Made by a program: the position numbers and the translations under genes
NCBI GenBank assembly: GCA_030834765.1
Contig: JAUQXG010000279.1
Coordinates: 1 to 8,341 of the forward strand
Reading direction: 5' to 3'
DNA length: 8,341 bases
DNA from: Lutispora sp.
GTDB taxonomy: Bacteria; Bacillota; Clostridia; Lutisporales; Lutisporaceae
Shown here: positions 1 through 6,375 of the stretch, piece after piece
Numbering within the stretch: position 1 is the stretch's first letter
Layout: the number at the start of each line of letters is the position of its first letter
The notes under the pieces: model-generated
Told to the model about the DNA's origin: nothing
Database searches by the model: none
The model's input: only the letters and a program-made list of their open reading frames with translations

Positions 1-467
1 TATTTGAAACGATTCAAAGTATATATGAAAAATATGTTGAATCTCAAAATCTAGAGGTAGATCTCATTTTTGAGTCTAAAAGCCAAATTAGAACCTGTGA
101 GTATTATCTTATCATATCCATTCTTAACAATCTAATTCAGAACTCCATAGAAGCCACTGTAAATATTCAATCTTATATAAGAGTTTATAGCTTTCTGGAA
201 GGAGACTATATCATTTTTGAAGTCAGTGATAATGGTAAAGGTATTTTAGCGAAGGATTTTAAAATTATTTTTGAACCAGGCTTTACAACAAAGTATAATC
301 CAAACACTGGTTTTGTTTCTACAGGATTAGGGCTTACTCATGTAAAAATATTGGTTGAACACTTGAAAGGTGAAATAGCTTTGCAATATGTGGAGGGGAT
401 GGGTGCGAAATTTAAACTGAAAATACCTTTGATATCCTTAAACTGCGATAAGGAGTTGATAATTTGA
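1..467 (+). CDS. Sensor histidine kinase, GlnK/CitA-like, C-terminal part (5' end outside window)
   Basis: The open frame runs from base 3 to the TGA at 465-467 and gives the last 154 residues of a histidine kinase. The HATPase domain is complete enough to name: an N box LNNLIQNSIEA (fragment residues 41-51), a G1 box VSDNGKGI (74-81), an F box IFEPGFTTK (89-97) and a G2 box STGLGLTHVK (106-115). These bind ATP. The sensor, membrane segments and phospho-acceptor histidine must lie upstream of the window. The stop codon overlaps the TTG start of the response regulator by 4 nt, so the two are translationally coupled partners. The short single-sheet HATPase and the type of partner fit the GlnK/DcuS-like kinases of Firmicutes. 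The sensed ligand cannot be read from this fragment; glutamine is only inferred from the partner regulator. Confidence 0.93.
   Translation, partial: FETIQSIYEKYVESQNLEVDLIFESKSQIRTCEYYLIISILNNLIQNSIEATVNIQSYIRVYSFLEGDYIIFEVSDNGKGILAKDFKIIFEPGFTTKYNPNTGFVSTGLGLTHVKILVEHLKGEIALQYVEGMGAKFKLKIPLISLNCDKELII
451..467 (+). promoter_or_regulatory. RBS and TTGA stop/start overlap of kinase and regulator
   Basis: AGGAG at 451-455 lies 8 nt before a TTG start at 464. The TTG shares bases with the TGA stop of the kinase (TTGA, 464-467). No ATG near the start of the receiver domain could replace it: the first beta strand (FIIVDDD) begins three codons later. The TTG start is therefore well supported. Confidence 0.8.
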
Positions 468-1354
468 ATACTTTCATTATAGTAGATGATGATATCAGCG
501 TAAGAAGTGTTATTACTCGAATCATTGAACAGTATAACCTGGGGTTTGTAGTAGCTGAAGCAGAAAACGGCATAACAGGAGAGCAGCTCATCATAAAGAA
601 TAGGCCGGATATTGTTATTGTAGATTTACTGTTGCCGCTTCAAGATGGGATTACCATCGTATCAAAATTAAAAGCTTTAAATATGAATACTGTTTTCATC
701 ATGATATCTCAAGTAACTTCAAAAGATATGGTGGAAAAAGCTTATGAAAGTGGGATTGAATTTTTCATAAATAAACCAATCAATATTATAGAAGTTGTAA
801 ATGTAATAAAAAAAGTAAAAGAATACATAACCTTGAGAAAAACCTTTGAAACTATAGAAAATACTGCTTCTTTGATGAGACATCCGAGGATAAATATAAC
901 AAATAATATTGATACCATAAAGAAAACACTTCAGCAAATATTTATAGATTTAGGAATACTAGGAGAACTAGGCGGCAAGGATATTGTGAATCTTTGCATG
1001 ATCATAACAGAAGATAAGAACATGAAGGACAATATAGAAAGTATGCAGATCAATGATATGCTAAAAATCATTAGTCAAAACTATAATAAAGATGGGAGTA
1101 TTTCAAATTTAGATATTAAGACGATAGAGATGAGAATAAGGCGAACCATTTCAAAAGCGATGAAAAATATAGCTTCTATGGGGATAGAGGATTACTCAAA
1201 TGAAAAATTTATTCTATATAGCTCATCTCTTTTTGATTATAGTGAAATAAAAAATGAAATGGACTTTATCAGAGGGAAAAATAAAACGGCTGGTAAGGTT
1301 AATTTAAAAACTTTTATAAAAAGATTGATCGTTTTGACGGAATATAATGACTAG
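464..1354 (+). CDS. Two-component response regulator, receiver plus YcbB/GlnL-type output domain
   Basis: A 296-residue response regulator that receives phosphate from the kinase encoded just upstream. The receiver domain (about 1-120) has the acidic pocket D8-D9-D10, the phospho-acceptor D54 in IVIVDLLLP, S82 in the Thr/Ser position and K104 followed by P105. The rest (about 128-285) is not an OmpR, LuxR or AraC domain. It resembles the YcbB domain of B. subtilis GlnL, for example in the stretch around IFIDLGILGELGGKDIV. GlnL there activates glutamine uptake and use genes. Length also matches that family (about 300 residues). Start is TTG with AGGAG 8 nt upstream. The adjacent TRAP transporter is the likely target, because a GlnL-like direct repeat lies in the next intergenic gap. 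The family call is from memory of the domain, so the exact inducer is unproven. Confidence 0.88.
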   Translation: MNTFIIVDDDISVRSVITRIIEQYNLGFVVAEAENGITGEQLIIKNRPDIVIVDLLLPLQDGITIVSKLKALNMNTVFIMISQVTSKDMVEKAYESGIEFFINKPINIIEVVNVIKKVKEYITLRKTFETIENTASLMRHPRINITNNIDTIKKTLQQIFIDLGILGELGGKDIVNLCMIITEDKNMKDNIESMQINDMLKIISQNYNKDGSISNLDIKTIEMRIRRTISKAMKNIASMGIEDYSNEKFILYSSSLFDYSEIKNEMDFIRGKNKTAGKVNLKTFIKRLIVLTEYND

Positions 1355-1403
1355 GCTGCAATATTTAAAACTTTCAATCAAATTAAAATAGCTTTTAGTG
1401 GCT

Positions 1404-1435
1404 TTTTGTTATTATTTGTTATCCATAGTTTATCC
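1404..1435 (+). promoter_or_regulatory. Putative GlnL-type operator (direct repeats) upstream of the TRAP binding-protein gene
   Basis: TTTTGT (1404-1409), 4 nt, ATTTGT (1414-1419) differs by one base from the recalled GlnL target TTTTGT-N4-TTTTGT. The repeat continues with TTATCC at 1419-1424 and 1430-1435, giving three units spaced 10-11 bp, about one helical turn, on one DNA face. It lies 45 nt upstream of the ATG at 1465. The gap (1355-1464) contains no convincing -35/-10 pair. Weak candidates are TTGTTA at 1416-1421 with TAATTA at 1442-1447, so the promoter position is not settled. Confidence 0.5.
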
Positions 1436-1452
1436 TTTTTTTAATTATTAAA

Positions 1453-1458
1453 AGGAGG
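1453..1458 (+). promoter_or_regulatory. Strong RBS of the TAXI binding-protein gene
   Basis: AGGAGG within AAAGGAGGGG, 6 nt before the ATG at 1465. It is much stronger than anything in front of the DUF1850 gene downstream, in line with the higher expression expected of a solute-binding protein. Confidence 0.75.
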
Positions 1459-1464
1459 GGTATC

Positions 1465-2421
1465 ATGAAAAGGTATTTATCATTATTTCTAATTCTAGTA
1501 TTGGTATGTTCACTGGCACTTGTGGGCTGTGCGCCACAAAAGACTAACTTGATTTTAGCAACTGGAGGTACATCTGGCACTTATTATCCTTTTGGTGGAT
1601 CTATGGCTCAGATATTTAATGCTAAGGTAGAAAACATGAATGTTACAGCTCAAGCTACAGGTGCATCCGTAGAAAACTGCAAGCTTCTTGGTAAGAATGA
1701 AGCAGAATTAGCAATACTGCAAAATGATATGATTGACTATGCATACAATGGCGTAGAAGCATTCAAAGATGCTAAAATAGATAATTTAAGGGGTATTGCA
1801 ACACTATATCCTGAAGTAATTCAGATTGTAGCAACAGAAGATAGTGTTGTAGATAATGTCGTAGACCTAAAAGGAAAGAAAATATCCGTTGGAGCACCTG
1901 GAAGTGGTGTTGAAGCAAATGCTAGACAAATTTTTGAAGCCGCAGGAATGACATATAACGATTTAACAACCAGTTTTTTATCTTTTGCTGAATCAGCAGA
2001 CTCACTAAAAGATAAGCATATCGATGGGTTCTTTGTTACATCTGGTATTCCAAATGCTGCTATTCAAGATATCTCAGCTCAAAATAAAGTACGTTTGGTT
2101 TCACTTTCAGATGATGCAATAAAGACATTAATGGCAAAATATCCTTTCTTCACTGAATTTACTATACCAGCCAATACATATAACGGGCAAACTACAGATG
2201 TTAAGACTGTTGCAGTAAATGCTATATTAGCTACAAACTCACAGCTTTCAGAAGAAGTAGTTTATAATTTGACAAAAGCATTATTTGAAAACCAAGAAGA
2301 ATTAGGGCAAGCTCATTCAAAAGGCAAAGAGCTTTCAATTGAAAAGGCTGTAAAAGGTATTTCAATACCTTTCCATCCAGGAGCGATAAAATACTTTAAA
2401 GAAAAAGGATTGATGAACTAA
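1465..2421 (+). CDS. TAXI family TRAP transporter solute-binding lipoprotein
   Basis: A 318-residue extracytoplasmic solute receptor that delivers ligand to the fused TRAP permease two genes downstream. The N-terminus is a lipoprotein signal peptide: MKR, a hydrophobic stretch, and the lipobox LVGC with the lipidated cysteine at residue 22, so the protein is anchored outside the membrane. The TAXI signature GGTSGTYYPFG is at residues 34-44, and the later segment LKGKKISVGAPGSG is also typical. Length is normal for the family. TAXI receptors with known ligands include ones that bind glutamate or glutamine. Together with the GlnL-like regulator upstream this suggests an amino acid of that kind here, but the ligand is inferred from context only. 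The gene is preceded by a direct-repeat operator candidate and followed by a strong hairpin. Confidence 0.95.
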   Translation: MKRYLSLFLILVLVCSLALVGCAPQKTNLILATGGTSGTYYPFGGSMAQIFNAKVENMNVTAQATGASVENCKLLGKNEAELAILQNDMIDYAYNGVEAFKDAKIDNLRGIATLYPEVIQIVATEDSVVDNVVDLKGKKISVGAPGSGVEANARQIFEAAGMTYNDLTTSFLSFAESADSLKDKHIDGFFVTSGIPNAAIQDISAQNKVRLVSLSDDAIKTLMAKYPFFTEFTIPANTYNGQTTDVKTVAVNAILATNSQLSEEVVYNLTKALFENQEELGQAHSKGKELSIEKAVKGISIPFHPGAIKYFKEKGLMN

Positions 2422-2426
2422 TTTAG

Positions 2427-2471
2427 AAAGGAATACCGGACTGGATTTCCCGGTCCGGTATTTTATTTAAT
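2427..2471 (+). promoter_or_regulatory. Split ribosome binding region: SD, hairpin, start codon
   Basis: The DUF1850 start ATG at 2472 has no Shine-Dalgarno sequence in the 9 nt before it (TTATTTAAT) or in the hairpin arm. The nearest match is AAAGGA at 2427-2432, 39 nt away in linear sequence but directly at the 5' foot of the stem. When the stem folds, AAAGGA lies 9 nt from the ATG. Translation could therefore depend on the folded hairpin, as known for phage T4 gene 38. Confidence 0.4.
2432..2468 (+). terminator. Intra-operon hairpin/terminator after the binding-protein gene
   Basis: AATACCGGAC (2432-2441) pairs perfectly with GTCCGGTATT (2453-2462). A G-U pair and two G-C pairs extend the stem inward to a 5-nt loop, followed by TTATTT. 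It can act as a partial terminator or as a 3' mRNA stabiliser, giving more binding protein than membrane subunits, a common arrangement in binding-protein-dependent importers. The T-run is interrupted by A, so termination is likely incomplete. Confidence 0.8.
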
Positions 2472-2972
2472 ATGAAATATAATAAAAAAATAGTTACAAT
2501 CACTGCTATTGCTTTTTTGATTATAATATTTTGTTACCTGCCCATTATTAATATGTTTACAATTACAGATATTAAAGTTGGAAAACTAGTGTGTTTAAGA
2601 AGCATAAAGCATACCCAGAGCTTTCATACATCGTTTATACATTCTGTAAATAAAGTACCTGTTTATGAATATTATAAGATAGTTGATGATAAGTTTGTTA
2701 TTTATAAGACTTCTTTTTATTCATATGGAGCTGGAATGCCGGAATATAATCCCCAGCAGCATGTAACAATAACCGATGGAATGGTTACAATAGACAATTT
2801 GAATATTGTTCTGGAGGATTTCGCTATATTTGTAGGCACGGTAGCAAATCATAAGGTGATTTTCGATGATGGTGAATATAATTTGTCACGATTTACAAAT
2901 CCAGGTAATAATCTTAAATTTGAAATTAAAAGAGTATCTATATATAATTTAATTAAGGTGGTGGGTCTATGA
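2472..2972 (+). CDS. DUF1850 domain protein of the TAXI TRAP operon
   Basis: A 166-residue protein with one N-terminal hydrophobic segment (about residues 6-30), suggesting a membrane anchor with the rest outside. The DUF1850 hallmarks are present: HSVNKVPVYEYY (57-68), which is the F.HSV..TPV.E.Y type motif, and SFYSYGAGMPE (81-91). DUF1850 genes are commonly found between TAXI binding proteins and fused TRAP permeases, as here. Their biochemical role is not established; an accessory role in the importer is inferred from context. The start is fixed by the hydrophobic segment, which begins only a few residues after the ATG, although no normal RBS precedes it. The stop overlaps the permease start by 4 nt (ATGA, 2969-2972), indicating coupled translation. 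Confidence 0.88.
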   Translation: MKYNKKIVTITAIAFLIIIFCYLPIINMFTITDIKVGKLVCLRSIKHTQSFHTSFIHSVNKVPVYEYYKIVDDKFVIYKTSFYSYGAGMPEYNPQQHVTITDGMVTIDNLNIVLEDFAIFVGTVANHKVIFDDGEYNLSRFTNPGNNLKFEIKRVSIYNLIKVVGL

Positions 2973-4921
2973 ATGAAGAAAATCTATTAAAAGAAGAAGT
3001 AAAAGAAATTGATATAAATGAGATTATGGCTAAATACGACAAAGAATCAGCTTTTAGAAGATTATCTGGAATGCCGCTAAAAATAGTTTCTATTATCGCA
3101 ATACTATTTTCTGTTTTTCAATTATATACTGCAATAATGGGTGTATTGCCTGCACAATTGCAAAGATCTATACATTTAACCTTTGCTTTTGTGCTTGCAT
3201 TTCTATTATATCCATTAAGTCAAAAGATGGATAAAAGAAAAATTCACTGGTTTGATCTTTGTTTAACCGGTTTAGGATTATTCGTTGGGCTTTATATTAC
3301 TTTTAACTATAAAAGCCTTATATTCAGAGCTGGAAGTCAAAATACATTTGATATTATAGTAGCTTGTATTGCAGTCCTATTAGTGCTGGAAGCCACTAGA
3401 AGAGTTGTTGGTATGCCTATAGTCATAATAGCAAGCACTTTCTTATTGTATGCTAAGTTTGGGGCATATCTGCCGGGATTTTTTAATCATAGGGGTTATT
3501 CATTATCAAGAATAGTTAGCCATATGTATTACACGACGGAAGGTATATTAGGATTACCTCTTGGCGTTTCTTCCACCTTTATATTCTTATTTATTTTGTT
3601 TGGTGCATTTTTAGACAAAACAGGCATAGGAAAGTTTTTTATTGACTTTGCTAATTCTATAGCGGGATCTGCCGTAGGAGGTCCTGCGAAGGTTTCAGTA
3701 CTCAGCAGCGCTTTGACTGGAACGATATCAGGAAGCTCTGTTGCTAACACCGTTGGAACAGGAAGCTTCACAATACCTCTTATGAAAAGTCTTGGATATA
3801 AGCCAGAGTTTGCTGGAGCAGTTGAAGCCGCAGCATCCACTGGAGGACAGATTATGCCGCCCATAATGGGCGCAGCTGCATTTTTAATGGCTGAATTTAT
3901 CGGAATGCCTTATATGAGTATTGCAAAAGCTGCGGTAATACCAGCACTTTTATATTTCACGGGTATATGGATAATGGTTGACTTAGAGGCCAGAAAAACA
4001 GGGCTTAAAGGATTGAGGAAAGAAGAACTTCCCAAATTTAAGAAAGTAATGATAGAAAGAGGCTATTTATTTCTGCCTATATTTGCTATCATATATTTTC
4101 TTATGAATGGTGCTACACCGATTAAAGCCGCTTTATATGGAATATTAATATCAATATTAGCTGGAGCTATTAGAAAAGAAACAAGATTAAATACAAAGAT
4201 GCTGCTTGAAGCTCTTGAACAAGGGGCCAGAAGCGCATTAGGAGTGGCCATAGCCTGTGCCGCTGCAGGAATAATAGTTGGTACAGTAACATTAACTGGA
4301 CTAGGCTTGAAAATGGGTAATGGACTTGTGGCGTTAGCAGGTGGAAATCTTATGTTAACTCTTTTCTTTACGATGATTTCATCCTTGATATTAGGTATGG
4401 GTGCGCCTACAACTGCGAATTACATTATAACATCAACAATAGCAGCACCAGCCTTAATAAAGTTAGGAATACCAACATTAGCAGCACATATGTTTACTTT
4501 CTATTTCGGAATTATAGCAGATATAACACCACCTGTTGCATTAGCAGCTTTTGCAGGCTCAGCTATAGCAAAGGGTGATCCGCTAAAAACAGGGATAAAT
4601 GCCAGTAAGCTTGCGATTGCCGCCTTTATTATACCGTATATGTTTGTGCTAAATCCGGCACTGCTATTGATAAATACAACAACAGCACAAATTATTCAGA
4701 TAGCAATAACTTCGGTAATAGGAATGTTTGGGGTAGCTATTGCCATGCAAGGCTACATATTTACTAAGGTAAATCCTTTATTTAGAATCATGTTTTTATT
4801 AGGTGGACTTATGCTGATAGATCCAGGAGCTGCAACAGATATTATCGGCATAGCTGTCATAGCAGGAGGTCTATTCTATCAAAGAATTAAAGTTAAAAAA
4901 GAAAAACTTAATTTAAATTAA
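2969..4921 (+). CDS. TRAP transporter permease, fused DctQM (4TM/12TM) protein
   Basis: A 650-residue integral membrane protein that fuses the small (DctQ-like) and large (DctM-like) TRAP subunits. It drives sodium- or proton-coupled uptake of the ligand delivered by the TAXI lipoprotein. A charged N-terminal tail (1-32) is followed by hydrophobic spans at about 38-60, 66-84, 95-112 and 126-162, then the DctM core. Core signatures are TGTISGSSVANTVGTGSFTI (250-269), AVEAAASTGGQIMPPIMGAA (284-303) and GMGAPTTANYI near residue 475. The length matches the fused TRAP family. The start has AAGGTGG (2955-2961) 7 nt upstream and overlaps the DUF1850 stop. It is the last gene of the importer operon and is followed at once by a strong terminator. 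Confidence 0.95.
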   Translation: MNEENLLKEEVKEIDINEIMAKYDKESAFRRLSGMPLKIVSIIAILFSVFQLYTAIMGVLPAQLQRSIHLTFAFVLAFLLYPLSQKMDKRKIHWFDLCLTGLGLFVGLYITFNYKSLIFRAGSQNTFDIIVACIAVLLVLEATRRVVGMPIVIIASTFLLYAKFGAYLPGFFNHRGYSLSRIVSHMYYTTEGILGLPLGVSSTFIFLFILFGAFLDKTGIGKFFIDFANSIAGSAVGGPAKVSVLSSALTGTISGSSVANTVGTGSFTIPLMKSLGYKPEFAGAVEAAASTGGQIMPPIMGAAAFLMAEFIGMPYMSIAKAAVIPALLYFTGIWIMVDLEARKTGLKGLRKEELPKFKKVMIERGYLFLPIFAIIYFLMNGATPIKAALYGILISILAGAIRKETRLNTKMLLEALEQGARSALGVAIACAAAGIIVGTVTLTGLGLKMGNGLVALAGGNLMLTLFFTMISSLILGMGAPTTANYIITSTIAAPALIKLGIPTLAAHMFTFYFGIIADITPPVALAAFAGSAIAKGDPLKTGINASKLAIAAFIIPYMFVLNPALLLINTTTAQIIQIAITSVIGMFGVAIAMQGYIFTKVNPLFRIMFLLGGLMLIDPGAATDIIGIAVIAGGLFYQRIKVKKEKLNLN

Positions 4922-4923
4922 TG

Positions 4924-4956
4924 AAAAAAGTAGAAGCCCACGGCTTCTACTTTTTT
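4924..4956. terminator. Bidirectional terminator between TRAP permease and flavin reductase gene
   Basis: AAAAAAGTAGAAGCC (4924-4938) and GGCTTCTACTTTTTT (4942-4956) form a perfect 15-bp stem with a 3-nt CAC loop. It has T-runs on both strands, so it can serve both convergent genes. The minus-strand TAG stop of the flavin reductase gene (4947-4949) lies inside the stem. Confidence 0.92.
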
Positions 4957-5537
4957 CGTTCTCGCTGTATCACTTCTTTTTTTCTTATAGAATATCCAAA
5001 ATGACCTATAGACTCTTTTAAAGTCCAATATTCCCCATGACTGTAGCATATCAGATCAGCCTTATCCAAATGCAGCTTATCCTTTTCATCTAAAAGACTT
5101 TCATCTACATTTACACAACAAATCTCGCTGATGAACATATCATGACTTCCTAAACTTACTATTTCTTTTACTTTACATTCAATATTTATTGGGCATTCAT
5201 CTATATAGGGAGCCTTTATTTCATTTGATTCTACAGCATGAAGATTCAAATGCTGGAACTTATCTATATCCCTACCTGACTTCACTCCACAAAAATCCGT
5301 AGCAAATGCTAGTTTTTTATTAGGTATATTCACAACGAATTCTCCAGATTTTTTTATTATATCATAGGAATATCGTTCAGGCCTGATAGAAATATAAAGC
5401 ATTGGTGGATCAGAGCAGATTATCCCAGTCCAAGCTATGGTAACAATATTTTTTTCTCCGTCAAGCAAGCCACAGGATACCATTACTGCTGGAACTGGAT
5501 AAAGCATGGTTCCTGCCTTCCATGTTTTTTTTGACAT
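4947..5537 (-). CDS. Flavin reductase family (FMN-binding split-barrel) protein
   Basis: A 196-residue cytoplasmic protein of the flavin reductase-like family, which binds FMN and often reduces flavin with NAD(P)H. Family features are the N-terminal TMLYPVPAVMVSCG (10-23), IVTIAWTGIICSDPPMLYIS (31-50) with the following RPERYSYDII, FVVNIP (67-72) and CGVKSGRDIDKF (83-94). The frame extends eight codons further to an ATG at 5559-5561. That ATG directly abuts the TATAAT box and would fall upstream of the transcript start, and its extra residues read through the GAGGAG ribosome site. The ATG at 5535-5537 lies 9 nt after GAGGAG and fits family N-termini. Neighbouring genes give no clue to the partner; the electron acceptor is unknown. 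Confidence 0.9.
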   Translation of the reverse strand: MSKKTWKAGTMLYPVPAVMVSCGLLDGEKNIVTIAWTGIICSDPPMLYISIRPERYSYDIIKKSGEFVVNIPNKKLAFATDFCGVKSGRDIDKFQHLNLHAVESNEIKAPYIDECPINIECKVKEIVSLGSHDMFISEICCVNVDESLLDEKDKLHLDKADLICYSHGEYWTLKESIGHFGYSIRKKEVIQRERKK

Positions 5538-5546
5538 ACACAACAA

Positions 5547-5567
5547 CTCCTCTTCTAACATATTATA
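5547..5567 (-). promoter_or_regulatory. TATAAT box and RBS of the flavin reductase gene
   Basis: On the minus strand a perfect -10 box TATAAT (complement of 5562-5567) is followed by GAGGAG (complement of 5547-5552), 9 nt before the ATG. No good -35 is seen at 17 bp; TATTGT at 16 bp is weak. The leader would be under 25 nt, which decides the start codon. Confidence 0.6.
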
Positions 5568-5635
5568 CCATATAACTCAGCCCACAATAGTATACCTGTT
5601 TTAAAAAACTTTTTCACTGCTATGTATTTACTGTA

Positions 5636-5662
5636 ACCAAATTTCAAGTAAAACATAATATA
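5636..5662 (+). promoter_or_regulatory. Sigma K-like promoter of the first small-protein operon
   Basis: AC (5636-5637), 16 nt, CATAATATA (5654-5662) is an exact match to the sigma K consensus AC-N16/17-CATANNNTA. Sigma K acts in the mother cell late in sporulation. The predicted leader begins with a small imperfect stem, AGTG (5665-5668) with CACT (5684-5687). The motif is short and AT-rich, so the match alone is moderate evidence; the same architecture recurs at 6665-6691. Confidence 0.5.
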
Positions 5663-5707
5663 AAAGTGGGAAGGTTAAACAACCACTAAAGGGCGGAAGG
5701 TGATAAT

Positions 5708-5857
5708 GTGATCAATAAAAGCAACAATCTTTTCCTATTGATAGTATTACTTTTAATACTGATTGCTAGTGACTGCAATAACAGTAATTTACTTTTCATC
5801 ATACTTATGGCAATGCTAGCCTTTGGTGCCAATGGTGAGCTGGGTTTCCTGGGGTAG
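5708..5857 (+). CDS. Small hydrophobic protein, two hydrophobic blocks (49 aa)
   Basis: A 49-residue ORF starting with GTG at 5708, preceded by GGAAGGTG (5695-5702) at 5 nt. No other start is available before the in-frame TAA at 5687. It begins MINKSNNLFLLIVLLLIL, continues IASDCNNSNLLFIILMAM and ends with a Gly/Phe tail. The order NN, hydrophobic block, ASD, short polar loop, hydrophobic block, FG-rich tail matches the proteins at 5902-6072 and 6376-6564. It is therefore a diverged member of the same family and probably real despite its size. I do not recognise a named family. Membrane insertion or self-assembly on a surface are both possible. It is first in the operon behind a sigma K-like promoter, 44 nt before the next gene. 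Confidence 0.75.
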   Translation: MINKSNNLFLLIVLLLILIASDCNNSNLLFIILMAMLAFGANGELGFLG

Positions 5858-5901
5858 GTTTCCTCGGATATACTGGGTGATTATTGAAAGGAGGTGCAAC
5901 T

Positions 5902-6072
5902 ATGGGGGACTGGTTAGGATGTTGTGATAACAACTTTTTACTGCTTGTTTTGCTATTCATCTTACTGGCATCAGACGTAACAAAATGTAAAGAAAATAAC
6001 TTTTTCTTTATTATAATTCTTGCAGTAATTGGATTAGGTGGAATGAATGTCTTTGGACTAGGGACTAAATAG
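5902..6072 (+). CDS. Small hydrophobic protein, two hydrophobic blocks (56 aa)
   Basis: A 56-residue protein of unrecognised family. The start is the ATG at 5902, 7 nt after the perfect SD in AAAGGAGGTG; an upstream in-frame TTG at 5884 precedes that SD and is rejected. Layout: a short head with CC, CDNNFLLL opening the first hydrophobic block, ASD, a charged loop (VTKCKENN), a second block FFFIIILAVI, then a Gly-rich tail. Over 40 residues (8-47) it is identical at 33 positions to residues 16-55 of the protein at 6376-6564, so the two are tandem paralogs. The synonymous sites have diverged widely, which suggests an old duplication kept by selection on the protein. Spore coat, crust or membrane location is a guess based on the promoter type. 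Confidence 0.82.
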   Translation: MGDWLGCCDNNFLLLVLLFILLASDVTKCKENNFFFIIILAVIGLGGMNVFGLGTK

Positions 6073-6118
6073 TTTTATATCAAATCAAAAAAAATTTAAA
6101 TTTAGTGGAGGTGTAAAT

Positions 6119-6334
6119 ATGGGAAATAACTGCAATACAGGATGCTTTGGCAATGACAATAGTTGGATATGGATAATTCTGGCACTTCTTTTCTTCTGCA
6201 ATGGTGGTATAGGTGGCTTTGGTAATTTTGGTGGTAACAATTGTGGCTGTGACAGAGATGATAATAACTGGATATGGATCATACTTGCTATAGTCTTCTT
6301 CTGCTGCTGCAACAACAATGATCGCTGCTGCTAA
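6119..6334 (+). CDS. Small cysteine-rich protein with duplicated WIWIILA segment (71 aa)
   Basis: A 71-residue protein with GGAGG (6107-6111) 7 nt before the ATG. It has ten cysteines (5, 9, 27, 42, 44, 62-64, 70, 71) and is rich in Asn and Gly. A 14-residue unit is present twice: NSWIWIILALLFFC (14-27) and NNWIWIILAIVFFC (49-62), identical at 11 positions, each after an Asp/Asn stretch and separated by a Gly/Phe/Asn linker. Proteins of this look in clostridia have sometimes been labelled chorion-like high-cysteine proteins, a name that says nothing about function. Disulfide or metal cross-linking within a spore layer is a reasonable but unproven idea. It lies between the two paralogous hydrophobic genes with no terminator on either side, so all are probably one transcript. 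Confidence 0.82.
   Translation: MGNNCNTGCFGNDNSWIWIILALLFFCNGGIGGFGNFGGNNCGCDRDDNNWIWIILAIVFFCCCNNNDRCC
6158..6304 (+). repeat. Internal duplication in the cysteine-rich gene
   Basis: Two 42-bp coding units, 6158-6199 and 6263-6304, encode N-S/N-WIWIILA-x-x-FFC. Their DNA differs mostly at third codon positions, so the duplication is old and conserved at protein level. Confidence 0.7.
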
Positions 6335-6375
6335 TAAGTACTTGTTGAGCAAAATAATATATGGAGGTGTAGGTA

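Noticed and set aside
1384..1410. Hairpin AAAATAGC/GGCTTTTT as a terminator of the regulator gene
   Set aside because: Only about three consecutive G-C-containing pairs form and the arms mismatch; the region is better explained by the direct repeats.
1355..1464. Riboswitch or leader RNA before the TRAP operon
   Set aside because: The gap is too short, A/T-rich and without conserved riboswitch elements.
3529..3864. Minus-strand ORF inside the TRAP permease
   Set aside because: It is antisense to highly conserved DctM motifs and has no homology-like features of its own.
5538..5561. Eight-codon N-terminal extension of the flavin reductase (ATG at 5559-5561)
   Set aside because: It abuts the TATAAT box, would precede the transcript start, and reads through the GAGGAG ribosome site that serves the ATG at 5535-5537.
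5884..5901. TTG start for the 56-residue protein
   Set aside because: The extra codons read through the AAAGGAGGTG ribosome site of the ATG at 5902.
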